Shown: positions 33,755-44,198 of the stretch, one piece after another | Layout: every line of letters starts with the position of its first letter | Numbering within the stretch: position 1 is the stretch's first letter | Source: Sipunculus nudus | Lineage: Eukaryota > Annelida > Sipuncula > Golfingiida > Sipunculidae | NCBI GenBank assembly: GCA_026874595.1 | Contig: CM049311.1 | Location: 67,092,453 to 67,156,452, forward strand | Direction of reading: 5' to 3' | Length of the DNA: 64,000 bases | Notes under the pieces: generated by a model | The model's input: the letters and a program-made list of their open reading frames with translations, nothing else | Told to the model about the DNA's origin: nothing | Databases searched by the model: none | Translations under genes and position numbers: made by a program

Positions 33755-34832
33755 AGAGAGAATTACTTTATGTTAAATAAAATATTTCTCTCTACCCTCT
33801 TTTTCAATATAGATATGGATTCATTGTTGTAAATTTGTAATGTATGATGTTCGTGTCAAAATAATAATATACTTTCTCTAACTATCCCTATATTTATGGA
33901 TATTTAGTCATCAAGAGCCAGATAGAGCTAATTAGGTAGCTTGTGCTGAATCCTGCGTTTCAGCACTCTCATGCAATTTGCACCAATGGTTATCATTTTT
34001 ATATTAACTTGCCTTAACAATCTGTACATCATATAGGCGATCACTCAAACAGAGAAAAGCCTGTTAAGAAATATTTGCTCATCTTCTTAATGACCTAACA
34101 GGGAATGGAAAACAAGTGTACTTTTATTAATCTAAATATAAATTTGCCTTCTGTTGTGATTATTATTACTATTTCAGCTCATATATTTAGGTTTATTTCT
34201 ATAAATTGAAAAAAAGCTGTCTATTACTCTTACTAACTACTATTACCTCATGTTTGCCCATTAAGCTGAGCCTCATAATAACAGAGTAAAGCTTGGCCGC
34301 ATGATGAGCACCCCTGTGCATTGGGCAATCACTAATTAAGACCATCTTAGTGATCAAAGGCCAGACTGTTGGTAATCATTGTATGTGAACTGATCTATTC
34401 AGTAAATTAATTAGTACCATGCACTAGATCCCTTGTATCTTACAGCTGGCAAACTTGTGTCCTGACAGTTGGTTGTAGACCAGGTGATAACTGGCCGACA
34501 ACAAACCACACCTGCATTATCTGGCCACCTGGCAGGGCATGTGAAGTAATAGTTCTATAGTAATATGAGCATTGTGCTTTGTGTACTTTGAAACTATAAA
34601 AGATTTTTTATATTTAATAATACCATCACTTTGAAAATTGTATATTACTCTCACATTTTACACAGAACTTGAAAGTAATTGAAAAGTAATTGTTCAAACA
34701 ATTACTTTTCAAAAGTAATCGATTACAAGTACAATTACTTTTCAGGATTTCAGAAAGTAATCGATTACAAGTACAATTACTTGAAAAAAGTAATTGTAAT
34801 TACAATTAATTCAATTACAATAACTTTTGGAC
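32872..34832. mobile_element. Putative non-autonomous DNA element with inverted ends
   Basis: The left end has AAAAAGTAATCGATTACAA followed by several AATTAC/GTAATT words. The right end (34665-34832) carries two inverted sets of AAGTAATCGATTACAAGT and ends AATAACTTTTGGACCC. The interior is AT-rich with a (TA)n tract at 33705-33751 and no transposase. Two-ended, inverted arrangement of the same word set is seen directly; DNA-transposon class is inferred. Confidence 0.5.
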
Positions 34833-34849
34833 CCAACTCTGTGAACATA

Positions 34850-36345
34850 TTGGTAAATCCCTCTGCATGCATGTTTGTTGAATTTCTGACCGCATGTACT
34901 CAGGCACGGCTCGCGTGGGTTACTGAGCGGCAGGCAATTCACATGGTCGCGACGCAGGAAATGACTTGTTACCACAGAGACGACAAACAATACGATGGAC
35001 GACACATTTTGGTTTTTGAGTTCATGATGTCAATGCAGGATGGATGGCCTTGCAATACATTCCCCCTTAGGGCTTGTATCAACACATTTAGGCTTACCAG
35101 TCCAGTATAAATGCCTACTGAGTCGTGAATTCACGGCAAGAGAAACCCATCTCCTCCCACACGAAAAATATTTTCTTGTATAAAAAAAATTCTTGTATAA
35201 ATACACAAATGAAAGGTTAAAAGTGGGAAATGTCTAGTGGGTGTCTAGGATATGTTTACAAGATAAAATACTTTTTAGAATACAAATAACAGATTAATTA
35301 ATAGGTTTAAGCATAATTACAATCTTAAATTGATTAGAGTGTCTGCATGCACATTTCTGTAAGAGAAATTTATCATATTCAACGGCAGAGATGTCCCACA
35401 GAAAATGCGATAAATATGAATGCTTTAGATCGTATTTCAGAAGAAAATGTATGTCTCTAAATTCCATTGTGTACATTTCTCAGTTAATTAAAAAAAACCT
35501 GCAACAATATTATAATACAGAAATATTATGGAAAAGCTGTTTAAAATCTGAATACTTCAGAATATATATGTATGGCATCTTAAAAATAAATTTTCACTGA
35601 AAACCGTTCAGTGTGTCCTTTTAATGACGACAAACCAACAATTATTTCCCCTTAAAATTACTTAATCAAAACGACCCACCGTTAATAGTTCCTTGGTACC
35701 ACACTAACAGATGCTATAAATATAGAAATCTTCCAATTTTACAGGATTTAAGTTTTAAATAGCAAATATTTTGTATGTGGACTAAAATTCTAATCATGAA
35801 ATCAAAAAGCAAATGTGAAATAAATTAAATATTTAAAGAAAAATACTTTTTCATCCTTTATACGAATGTGTTGAAAACAGCACAGTAAAACAGTGAAGTA
35901 TACATACTTATATGTCGCTTAATAACACCCGGTGAGTATTTTTGTTTGTATATTTATGATTTGTTTGTATGTCTGAAAACTATCTCAGTCTAACACAGTA
36001 TACATATGGCAAGTCTATTGTATAGGCCAAACCATTATTTTGATATATGATTTGACGTTGAGCTCACATGTTTAAACAACATGTAATTAGAACAATATGA
36101 ATGCAAACGATGCCCTGCCGCCAGTCTTTTACTTCGGCTTTGCATGATATATTTCATGTAAAATGTTCATACTTCATAAACACAGGAGACTGAAGCTGCG
36201 TTGTTTTATAAATGTGCACGCTACTACATTCACACATACACATATATATATACAGGTTAAGGGATGAATATACCAATCGCAAAATCGGCAGGACCGATGT
36301 TGGATTCGTCAATGTGACCTTATTCGAGGTATACATCTCTATGTG
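34850..36345. other. Unassigned sequence
   Basis: No supported gene. The 34679-35110 open frame begins inside the inverted-repeat end and has no known motif. 35391-35600 is a short AT-rich frame only. Confidence 0.4.
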
Positions 36346-36348
36346 TCT

Positions 36349-36349
36349 C

Positions 36350-36448
<99 letters not shown>
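36349..36448. repeat. (CT)n(TA)n compound microsatellite
   Basis: About 36 bp of CT followed directly by about 60 bp of TA. Confidence 0.97.
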
Positions 36449-36571
36449 GCGGTTTTGTTTTGTTCCAGGATCAAATACAAAGACAGTGTACACAAAACAG
36501 TGGATGACATGAGTGCATAAATTACAACAATGCATTATTTTACCTACCCGCACTTTTCGTGTACACGATAT

Positions 36572-36660
36572 GGCATTTGTCAAGGAACCAAAATGTGTTG
36601 GTTTGTCCTACACGACAAACACGAGGCTCAGTTTACCTGTAACAAACCAACACAACTCAT
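36572..36660 (+). pseudogene. Relic of a third EctC-like copy
   Basis: GGAACCAAAATGTGTTGG leads into CACGACAAACACGAGGC and CAGTTTACCTGTAACAAACC. The frame reads LHDKHEAQFTCNKP, matching LDQHDEHEAQFTGEKP of gene 1. Between CACGAC and CAGTT.AC only about three bases differ from gene 1. The rest of the gene is absent on both sides. It lies about 240 bp upstream of gene 2 and looks like debris from a tandem duplication or an abandoned exon. Confidence 0.72.
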
Positions 36661-36779
36661 TTACCTGAAGAGTGCCACGAGGCGTGCACGAAACCTAAAG
36701 GTAGTGAAAATATAATGCATTGTTTATTTTATAATATAACATATATAGTTTAATGTAATATGATATAAAACAAAAGAAT

Positions 36780-36827
36780 AGTATAGTTAAGTATAGCATA
36801 GTAAAGTAAAGTATAGTAAAATATCTT
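36780..36827 (+). repeat. AGTATAGTAA-type short repeat
   Basis: Loose 5-10-bp repeats (AGTATAG, AGCATAG, AGTAAAG) about 70 bp upstream of gene 2. Confidence 0.7.
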
Positions 36828-36874
36828 GTTTAATATACCATCATATTGAATATTTGTAGTCTAACAGTCCAGGT

Positions 36875-36889
36875 TTTTGATCATTTTAG
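36875..36889 (+). other. Putative 3' splice site before EctC-like gene 2
   Basis: TTTTTGATCATTTTAG followed by ATTACA and the ATG, the same arrangement as at gene 1. Conservation of the AG-ATTAC-N-ATG order in two copies whose upstream DNA is otherwise different supports a real acceptor. Confidence 0.6.
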
Positions 36890-36895
36890 ATTACA

Positions 36896-37678
36896 ATGAA
36901 AACAAGAGTCAGTTCACAATTCCCGGCCTTGACCTTTGGCAAGGACACTAAACTTGAAGGCATTGAGCTGGTGTCGGAGCAGGATTCTGTAGGTCACGTG
37001 ACTTATGATGTAAAAATCCCAAAGGGCAAGACGCTGAGTCATTTAAGGGATGTCAAAGGTAGCGAGTGGAATCATATTTACTATTGCCTGAATGGGAACG
37101 CCGACATTGAATTGCGTTTAGAAGATGGCAGCGTTCGTTGTTTTACGGTTGCAAGTGACGAGGTTTTAGCTCTGACTGGCCAAATGGACGCTGACGTCAC
37201 AGCAACGGCTGATTCGTGGTTTTATATCGTGTATACGATCCCTACCGAAGGTGAGCCGAAAGCTACCGAACCTTTATATCGGCGGTTATCGGAGGTGGTC
37301 GGTTCGGAGAGAGATGTAGATTGGAAAAGAGGCCGCAGCCGACGATTCTTGGCCAGACAAGACGGATTCAACGTCAGTGTTCACAATACGTTGGCCAATC
37401 CAAATTGTTCGGCACGTTTGGCGTATAGATTCCACAAAGAGAGTGTATACTGGGTTGATGGTAGGGGTGCGTATATTTGGAACGACGGGCAGTCGAGACA
37501 AGATTTTACCCACAATGCTGACGGCGAGGGAACAATGATGTTAATGGACCAACACGACGAACACGAGGCTGTTTTTACCGGAAACAAACCTGCCATTGCA
37601 ATATGCGTGTTCTTTCCCGCTTTGATTGGCACGGAAACTCACACATTCGATGGACAAAATAGCTTTTCCTCTTATTAG
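36896..37678 (+). CDS. EctC-like bicupin protein, gene 2
   Basis: 260 residues, intact, with no intron within the ORF; about 84% identical to gene 1 by hand count. Same two-half layout: EWNHIYYCLNGNADIEL in the first half; YWVDGRGAYIW, LMDQHDEHEAVF and ICVFFPALIGTETH in the second. The Glu (HKESVYW) and last His of the EctC iron site are kept. The position of the Tyr ligand is Met here and Ile in gene 1, so both copies share an altered site. One extra residue (RFHKES against KNIES) falls in the second cupin. The middle region is nearly identical to gene 1 at DNA level, with 62 identical bases at 37256-37317, while the N-terminal part is much more diverged. Probably cytosolic; native function unknown. 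Same strand as gene 1, 16.9 kb downstream. Confidence 0.82.
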   Translation: MKTRVSSQFPALTFGKDTKLEGIELVSEQDSVGHVTYDVKIPKGKTLSHLRDVKGSEWNHIYYCLNGNADIELRLEDGSVRCFTVASDEVLALTGQMDADVTATADSWFYIVYTIPTEGEPKATEPLYRRLSEVVGSERDVDWKRGRSRRFLARQDGFNVSVHNTLANPNCSARLAYRFHKESVYWVDGRGAYIWNDGQSRQDFTHNADGEGTMMLMDQHDEHEAVFTGNKPAIAICVFFPALIGTETHTFDGQNSFSSY

Positions 37679-37973
37679 TCGCACATCGGGAAGAAATTAT
37701 TCTGAAGAATGTCAGGACAGCGAAATAGTTGGTGGTGGAGGCACCTGGTCAAACCCTTAAAAGCACTTAGTCGCAAGTACTTTACCAAGACGGCTCATCT
37801 GATATCTAATATAGCTTGGCCAATGTCCATAGTAAAAGGTATCAATGAATTTCTTTAACTTTTCACAAGCACTACTGTGTTTTTCATATCACATTTCATA
37901 ATTGCTATAGCACCTCTGATTTATGCTGTAGAGTAAACGAAAAAAAGGTGTTTAAGCATCAACGATAAATTAA

Positions 37974-37979
37974 AATAAA
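37974..37979 (+). promoter_or_regulatory. Polyadenylation signal candidate, gene 2
   Basis: AATAAA 296 bp after the stop codon, close to the spacing seen at gene 1. The region between has no other recognised feature. Confidence 0.5.
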
Positions 37980-39170
37980 ATTTCAAGAAAAATGTTATTT
38001 CTCATATTTTATTTACAGCCATTTTATAAAAAGAACGGCAAACATTGGAGACCTTAAAAAACAAGGTAGACTAGTACGCTTTGAAGAAGGTTGCGTTAAA
38101 AAATCGCGAGACTGGTCTCGATAAAATCTTAGGCCCAGATGCAAATGAAGATACATTATCCCAAATGGATACAAATATTAACGATTTTAGCGAGATACAT
38201 AGAAATAGTCTTGTGTCATACCCGTTATTTTCATGATCCTCTGTTTTTTTTTTTTGTATAAATTCAAGATGCACTAAGACACCACCTGGTCATGTTTGCA
38301 TCTATGAAATTTATGTTTAATCGACATACCTATGCTAACAGGCTTACCTTGAGGTACTAAAAGAATTTTTAAAATCTAATGATACAGGCGCAATGTAAAA
38401 TCCACTGTCTGGCTCCCCGATTTAATAATTAAGAATCAACTCCAATGGCAGGGATTTCTTTTAGACCGCGTGTTTAAATTGGCACTCATGTCTAACAACT
38501 GATCAAAACACTAATCTAAAAAAAGTCCAACATTTCAATCAAGACATTCCTTTAATAATCAGCTCGACTTTGATTTTATATCAATATTGACAATATTGTT
38601 GTCAATGAATATTTCACCGGCAATACACTGTGCTTATACTCCTTGATTCTGTTGTCATTGGTAGTTCGAGTTCAGTATCTTATTTAACCTTTTTATAATG
38701 CTATTTTATATTTACTTTGTTTTCAATCTGGTATTTAACACGGTCTGAGTATTGTTAATGCGTTTTTCAGCACAACGCGCTATCTGTACAATTCAGTTAA
38801 ATTAAACAAACAAAACTAAGTTACAAACTTGTATCTCCAAAAACACTTGTTTGAAACACTCTCTCTGATTCAAATAACGGCTAGCCATTTTCTTTGCTAA
38901 CCAAAAAGGAGTAAACCTGTAAGAATTATATTTCTCTTCATACTCTCTTAAAAAAAGAAGTCCCGGGTGATTACCATGCAAGCTCTATATTTTCAACGTA
39001 TCAGCAATACCTTTATTAAATGAAAATTCTCTTATATCATTAAAATCATAATAAATAAAGAAGACCTATTCATATTAGAATTTGAATGGTCCATTCCTGT
39101 ACATAATTATTTAGAGATGGACCATCATTCTATCATTATTAGTGTCAGAACTTGAGTGCTGTTTTAATAA
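37980..39170. other. Unassigned AT-rich sequence
   Basis: No gene or repeat boundaries recognised. Confidence 0.4.
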
Positions 39171-39975
39171 TGTAACGGAACATAATAAAGGCAGATCACG
39201 TAATCGTGTCGAGCACAAATTTTGTTACGGAGATAAAAAAAATCAGATTTAGCATCACTAGGCAGCGTAAAATGTCTAGGGGAATGAATAAAGAAGTCAG
39301 TGTTTTTTGTTGACAAATAATTATAATTTATTCTTAGAACAATCCTAACATTACAATACACCAAATTAATATAATTACACAGTAAAACAATAATAAAAAT
39401 GCACAGTACCAGATTCCGGATCCTAGGCGTTGATTTCTGGATACCACCACTGTCATAGCTCATCAAGAGTCCTTTAAAATAAATAATCCTAGTAAGCAGT
39501 TCAAATAAATCTTCCCAGAGAATAGTCCGATTTAATCTCGAAAACAATATGTTGTAATCCAAAAGTGAAGTTCTGGTAATAATCCCAAAGGCAAACAATC
39601 CGTATATAAAGTCCGTATAAAGTCCATAGAAGATCTGTAAGTTCTGTAATTATCGGAAAGGTCCCAAAACTGACGAGAGAGTCACCCTCTTCCGTGTCCG
39701 CTGGTATTTTTCACTCTGCCGACTCTAAACACAGCCCCTTTTTATAGCTTTTTCACCCGAAGCTCAGAAACTTCCATTATTAACGAACATTCCAAAGAAC
39801 ACAACAATACACACGCACCCATAGCGCATGAACAGACCCGAAAATTCTAGACTACAACAAGCGCTGTGTCTCTACAAGCTAGGGTTCAACCAGAACGACT
39901 CCTAAAGCGACGCCTAGGGCTTGAGATTAACATGAATCAGAACGCCAGGCGCATAATAAACAGATACATGTAACA
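39171..39975 (-). repeat. Solo LTR of the Gmr1-like family
   Basis: On the minus strand it starts TGTTACATGTATCTG (39975 downward) and ends TTCCGTTACA (39171). It aligns over its length with 59073-59848, including the TATA-like TATAAAAAGGGGCTGTG and CCAGCGGACACGG. No coding domain is adjacent, so it is a solo LTR. The 5-bp flanks (AATAA and ATTAG) do not match. Confidence 0.8.
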
Positions 39976-39984
39976 ATTAGGTCT

Positions 39985-40270
39985 ATCTTTCCATGAACGA
40001 GATTTTTTTTGCGGTGCGATGGCGTTGCGTTGGCCATCAGAATCCCTCAGTGGTTTTATCCGTGTGGCCTTTCCATGTACGCGGGTGTCCGTGTAGTTAC
40101 CGCGCCTGTTGTTTAACGCGCGGCTATAATTGCGCATGTAGGGATTTCTGCTTAACGCGTTGAACGATATATCCTATTCAGGCAACGTCAACTCAACACC
40201 AACGCATGGAAAGGCTCTGCCCGCCCGTATCCCCCGCGGTGAACGCCCCGCGCCCAAGGAAATTCAGCGA
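39985..40270. other. CpG-dense patch
   Basis: An unusually CpG-rich stretch in AT-rich surroundings (GCGGTGCGATGGCGTTGCG, TACCGCGCCTG, TAACGCGCGGC, CCCGCGGTGAACGCCCCGCG). It might be a promoter or an unmethylated segment. Open frames on both strands (39937-40137 -, 40160-40435 +) have no recognisable domain. Confidence 0.45.
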
Positions 40271-42470
40271 TATCACAGATTATCCAGATTTTCCCTCCAA
40301 AAGATGGTGGAGGGACGTCAGTTTACCCCGAATCTATGCGTACAAAATGCTCCGGTGGTGATTTGCAAGCATATACATCCCATGGAAACACCTCAATTGA
40401 GCGATTTTTCAACACAGCAGGGCACATCAAAATAGAAACCGTATATGCAATAATTTTTCACTTTCGAATAACCATGTTTCAATGTTTTTTTATCAAAATC
40501 CGGTAATCAGTGATAAATAAAAGCGACATGAAACATTCGAGCAGTATAAAGGTTTCTAATGTAGATTTTAGATTTTATAAAATATTTGTTTTTTCCCTTA
40601 TATTCTGTCCCAAAAATGCTCGGTTTAGACTCCGACTTTTATGCAAATTAACACGCTGATATTCTTCTCTCATCTGACGCCTCTACCCAAAATACAGACT
40701 ACATCCGTTCATAGACTTAATTTTATATGGTCTTAAAAAGGCTAACATTTGTTTTTTACCGTCGCTTTAATACAAATAGGCAAGAATTCGTGGATAACAT
40801 CGCACACAGATTACTGATTTTGTTTATATCAACGTGTTAATGATTTGAATGGACCCGCCAAGATAATCAAAACAAATTCAACAAGCGCATATAGCAGCAA
40901 GTAAGATAAGCAAGAGCTTTGCAAATGGCATTTTGCAACAAGAGACCTCTCAGCCTCCGAATATCTGCAACCTACTACCTTAGGATACACGTTTTCCCAT
41001 TGGTCAACATTGCAATTTTGTTGATAAACAAGTTCATAAATCCTTCATGAAGTACATGCTAGAACTTTTCACAACCAAATTAACCTTAGATCATTATTAT
41101 ATTCGCGGAGGAAGTCAGAAATCACGTAATTCTTTTTCAAAAGGTAGATGAATCGGCACCATAACACGGACAGTCTAAAATGATTTTGTTTATTATATAT
41201 TCCGTTTGGATATTTGCCAACCCGGACACATGAGAATTTTCGTGATTGTTAAGGCCATTGTAGTTAGTTAATGAAAATACTTTTTCTCTGTGAAGGTTTA
41301 CCAAAAAGGTCTTTTACATTACACATTTTCAAACTTTGCACAAATCCTTTCCTTTAAAATTGTTACTAACTAACAGAGTTTATGGCTCTGAAGTTAAATG
41401 TTACGTGAAATAAAATTCCGATACATGTGTTTATATTTTATCAAATTCATATTATAAAATAAAATGATATAGGCATTATACGTAGATCAGGATATATTTA
41501 CATCATCATATATTATCATATTATATAATAGACAACTGGGTAATCATTGATATACACATTATTTCATTGATTAGGTAAACGTTTACGTATTTTGAGCGGA
41601 CATTAGGTGGTAGAACGGGTTATTAACAATTTAAACCGTGAACGACTGAACGAAAGCTGATAGACAAGTGTGCATGTTAAAGCGTCAGCACAGACTCGCT
41701 TCAAGGCCTACCCTCTTGCAAATATCACTTACAACACGCTAAACATGTGGGAGAAATTAATTTCTGAACGAACCATTGATATTAAAATTGTATCCCGAAA
41801 AAATGAACGTGGTCAACAAATGGTGTTGTGTCTTACATGGCTTGCAATGTTTCTCTCATACAAAACCAAAAACGTCATTGTACACGCTAAAGTCATCCTG
41901 CAGTCTTTTTCTAACCGCATACTAAAGCACCTGAAAATGATGAAATGGCAGTTCAAAAATGCGACATATTTGAAGAAGCGGCTAGTCAGATTTTGCCACA
42001 TGCATCCAGTTCCATTTTAACAGGAAGGATGCACCATGTCGACAGATATTTCAGATACTTGGTTTACTTGATTATATAGACAATTCAGAGAACCCTAATG
42101 ATAATAACACATTTGACCTTTGTGCACCATCATGAACGCAGTGTGCCATTTTGACCAAGAACTGGTGCAAAATACAACACCAGTTCATTTAAGACTGAAT
42201 GCATAAAAAGTGTAGCAATCAATCTATGTGGGCCTAAATGTATAAACTTAGAGTGATAATACACGCACTGTGGATGGCATAAATAAGAAATGGATCATGC
42301 CGTCTCTACAGCACTTATTACTCAAATAATTCGCTCATAGGTAAACGGCTCTGGGAAAACAAGTGACCCGTGTAGGGTCTGCGTGGAATAAGAGCATCAA
42401 GGAAAATATTCTTATTCCATGGAAGACTTTCAAGATCCAATGAATCATTTTACATTTCTGTCAGTTTACG

Positions 42471-42473
<3 letters not shown>
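40271..42473. other. Unassigned sequence with one 116-codon frame
   Basis: The frame 41670-42020 (+) encodes a basic, Lys/Arg/Met-rich 116-residue string (for example FSNRILKHLKMMKWQFKN) with no motif I recognise. It may be chance or a decayed exon. Nothing else found. Confidence 0.3.

Positions 42474-42528
<55 letters not shown>
42474..42528. repeat. (TA)n microsatellite
   Basis: Pure TA tract. Confidence 0.97.
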
Positions 42529-42531
<3 letters not shown>

Positions 42532-43249
42532 AACGATATCTCAAGAAATATATGCACACAAGCAATAGGTTCATTAACATTATGTATGTAGATATATATG
42601 GTAACAGCTTATAGGCTTGAACCCATGTGCGTATATGCGTGTAAAAATTCTTCAGAACACGTGTGTATATGCGTGAACTGCCAGAGGTGTGTACATTTGT
42701 ACAGTAAATCTTGCAGATTTTCCCCCCAAAAATGTGTCTATAAACATTATAACGACAGCATGCCATCCAAACGTGGATTTTTAATAAACTTTGAGGTGGC
42801 AGTCTTGTCATATTGTCATGGCTATTAACATATCCAAATCGTCTTTATCCTGGGACATGGCGGATACATGGTTTTAGATGAAAAAGCAGGGGGGGGGGGG
42901 GGGTAGCGTCCTGGTTAAGGGAAGCAAGTGTGACGGGATTGATAGTTGACCACATACATAAATCTCACGTGGAGTGCCTCAGGAAAGATAACGAAACGGA
43001 TACGCGTGTATTTTTCGGTTTTAAGGGTATATTATTAAGTTTCCTATAATTTATTAGTAAAAAAAAAAATCTAGAGGGGACATTTTTTTCCTCTGCCTTC
43101 CCTCGGCCTTCCCTCGGCCTCCCCTCCTACAGCTTTGGTAAAAGGCTGTTTGAAACTATTCACCTGCCTCACTTGTTGAATAAATGTGATTTTTGCTTTA
43201 CCCTGGGTTCATATTAATAACTGCAGGTAATCCTTCTAGAGAAAGTGCC
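42529..43249. other. Unassigned sequence with a G run
   Basis: No gene recognised. A 14-G run at about 42890-42903 and a short CTTCCCTCGGC repeat at about 43097-43125. Confidence 0.4.
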
Positions 43250-43640
43250 TATAAAGCCCCTGTGACGGGGGTAAAGCCTTGTATATCCACAAGTTGTTCA
43301 TAAAAACGGTACATGTGCCCATGTTGAAAAACTGAAATGTGTCTATGATTAAGAGAATCGTCCTGTTTGGGCCCTAGGTCTCTCACACAGTGTGGAAAGA
43401 ATTCATTTAAATACTCTTCCACTGTCCTTTCGAACACTCTTCCTCGACATATCAAGGTTGCCTCAAGTGTCCAATGTTTTAAAAGACTGTTGAAAAATAT
43501 TCTGAATTATATAGACCGCTGCAAATCTTTTTTATATAGTTTTTTTCATATTGTCTCTTCTGATTTTCTATTTTTCATTATCCTAATGCATCTTTTGTAC
43601 AGTGGCTTAGAGCTTATAAAATTGTGCAAGCTGCATCAGC
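43250..43640 (+). pseudogene. Possible LINE reverse-transcriptase C-terminal fragment
   Basis: The frame 43367-43648 contains GKNSFKYSSTVLSNTLPRHI and FKRLLKNILNY. This layout (basic SF.Y, then LPRHI, then FKR.LK) resembles the extreme C-terminus of CR1/Jockey-type RT ORFs. The upstream reading is broken by stops and no catalytic motif is present. Confidence 0.45.
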
Positions 43641-43983
43641 ATCCGTGAAGCAAACGTACTGAATCAGCGTATATGGATTGCCACTTTATAATGTTCTCTT
43701 GGGGTAAGTTTAGCATAACAAACATGCATTAATATAGTACGTGCGTATAAGCGGTGTGTATGCGGCACGTTTGCATATGCAGCTCCAAATGTGATGTATG
43801 TGATTCCATTAACACGCATATGGTTCGTATGGTGTTTATATGTGTGTTGAAATTAGTCTAGACCAAACTTTCTAGTTCATACCATTCGTCACTTAAATTC
43901 ACGTACTTATTACATCATGCCGACCTAATATAAATATTTTAAACAGTGTCGTTAATTTATCTTCAAGGGTGGGGGATGACTCG

Positions 43984-44044
43984 CACACGCCCGCACCCTC
44001 GCGCGCACACACACACACACACACCCTCACACACACACACACAC

Positions 44045-44086
<42 letters not shown>
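43984..44086. repeat. (CA)n microsatellite
   Basis: CA dinucleotide tract with a few CT/AT interruptions. Confidence 0.95.
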
Positions 44087-44087
<1 letters not shown>

Positions 44088-44134
44088 CATACGATTGACG
44101 TAGAGCTATACACTACATGTAAAACACTTAAGTG

Positions 44135-44198
44135 TGTCTTACCCATGGCAACTCTGAGTTTTACGCCATGTGCAGTTTCTCTTGTCATGGGTAAGACA
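44135..44198. other. Imperfect hairpin, 17-bp arms
   Basis: TGTCTTACCCATGGCAA (44135-44151) and TTGTCATGGGTAAGACA (44182-44198) are reverse complements with one mismatch and a 30-nt loop. Could be a small inverted-repeat element. Confidence 0.7.

Noticed and set aside
39164-39598. 144-codon minus-strand frame
   Set aside because: It lies wholly in the solo LTR, and the other LTR copies do not keep the frame.
39171-39975. Target-site duplications flanking the solo LTRs at 39171, 59073 and 62974
   Set aside because: The 5-bp flanks do not match; either they have mutated, lie in TA repeats, or the ends are off by a few bases.
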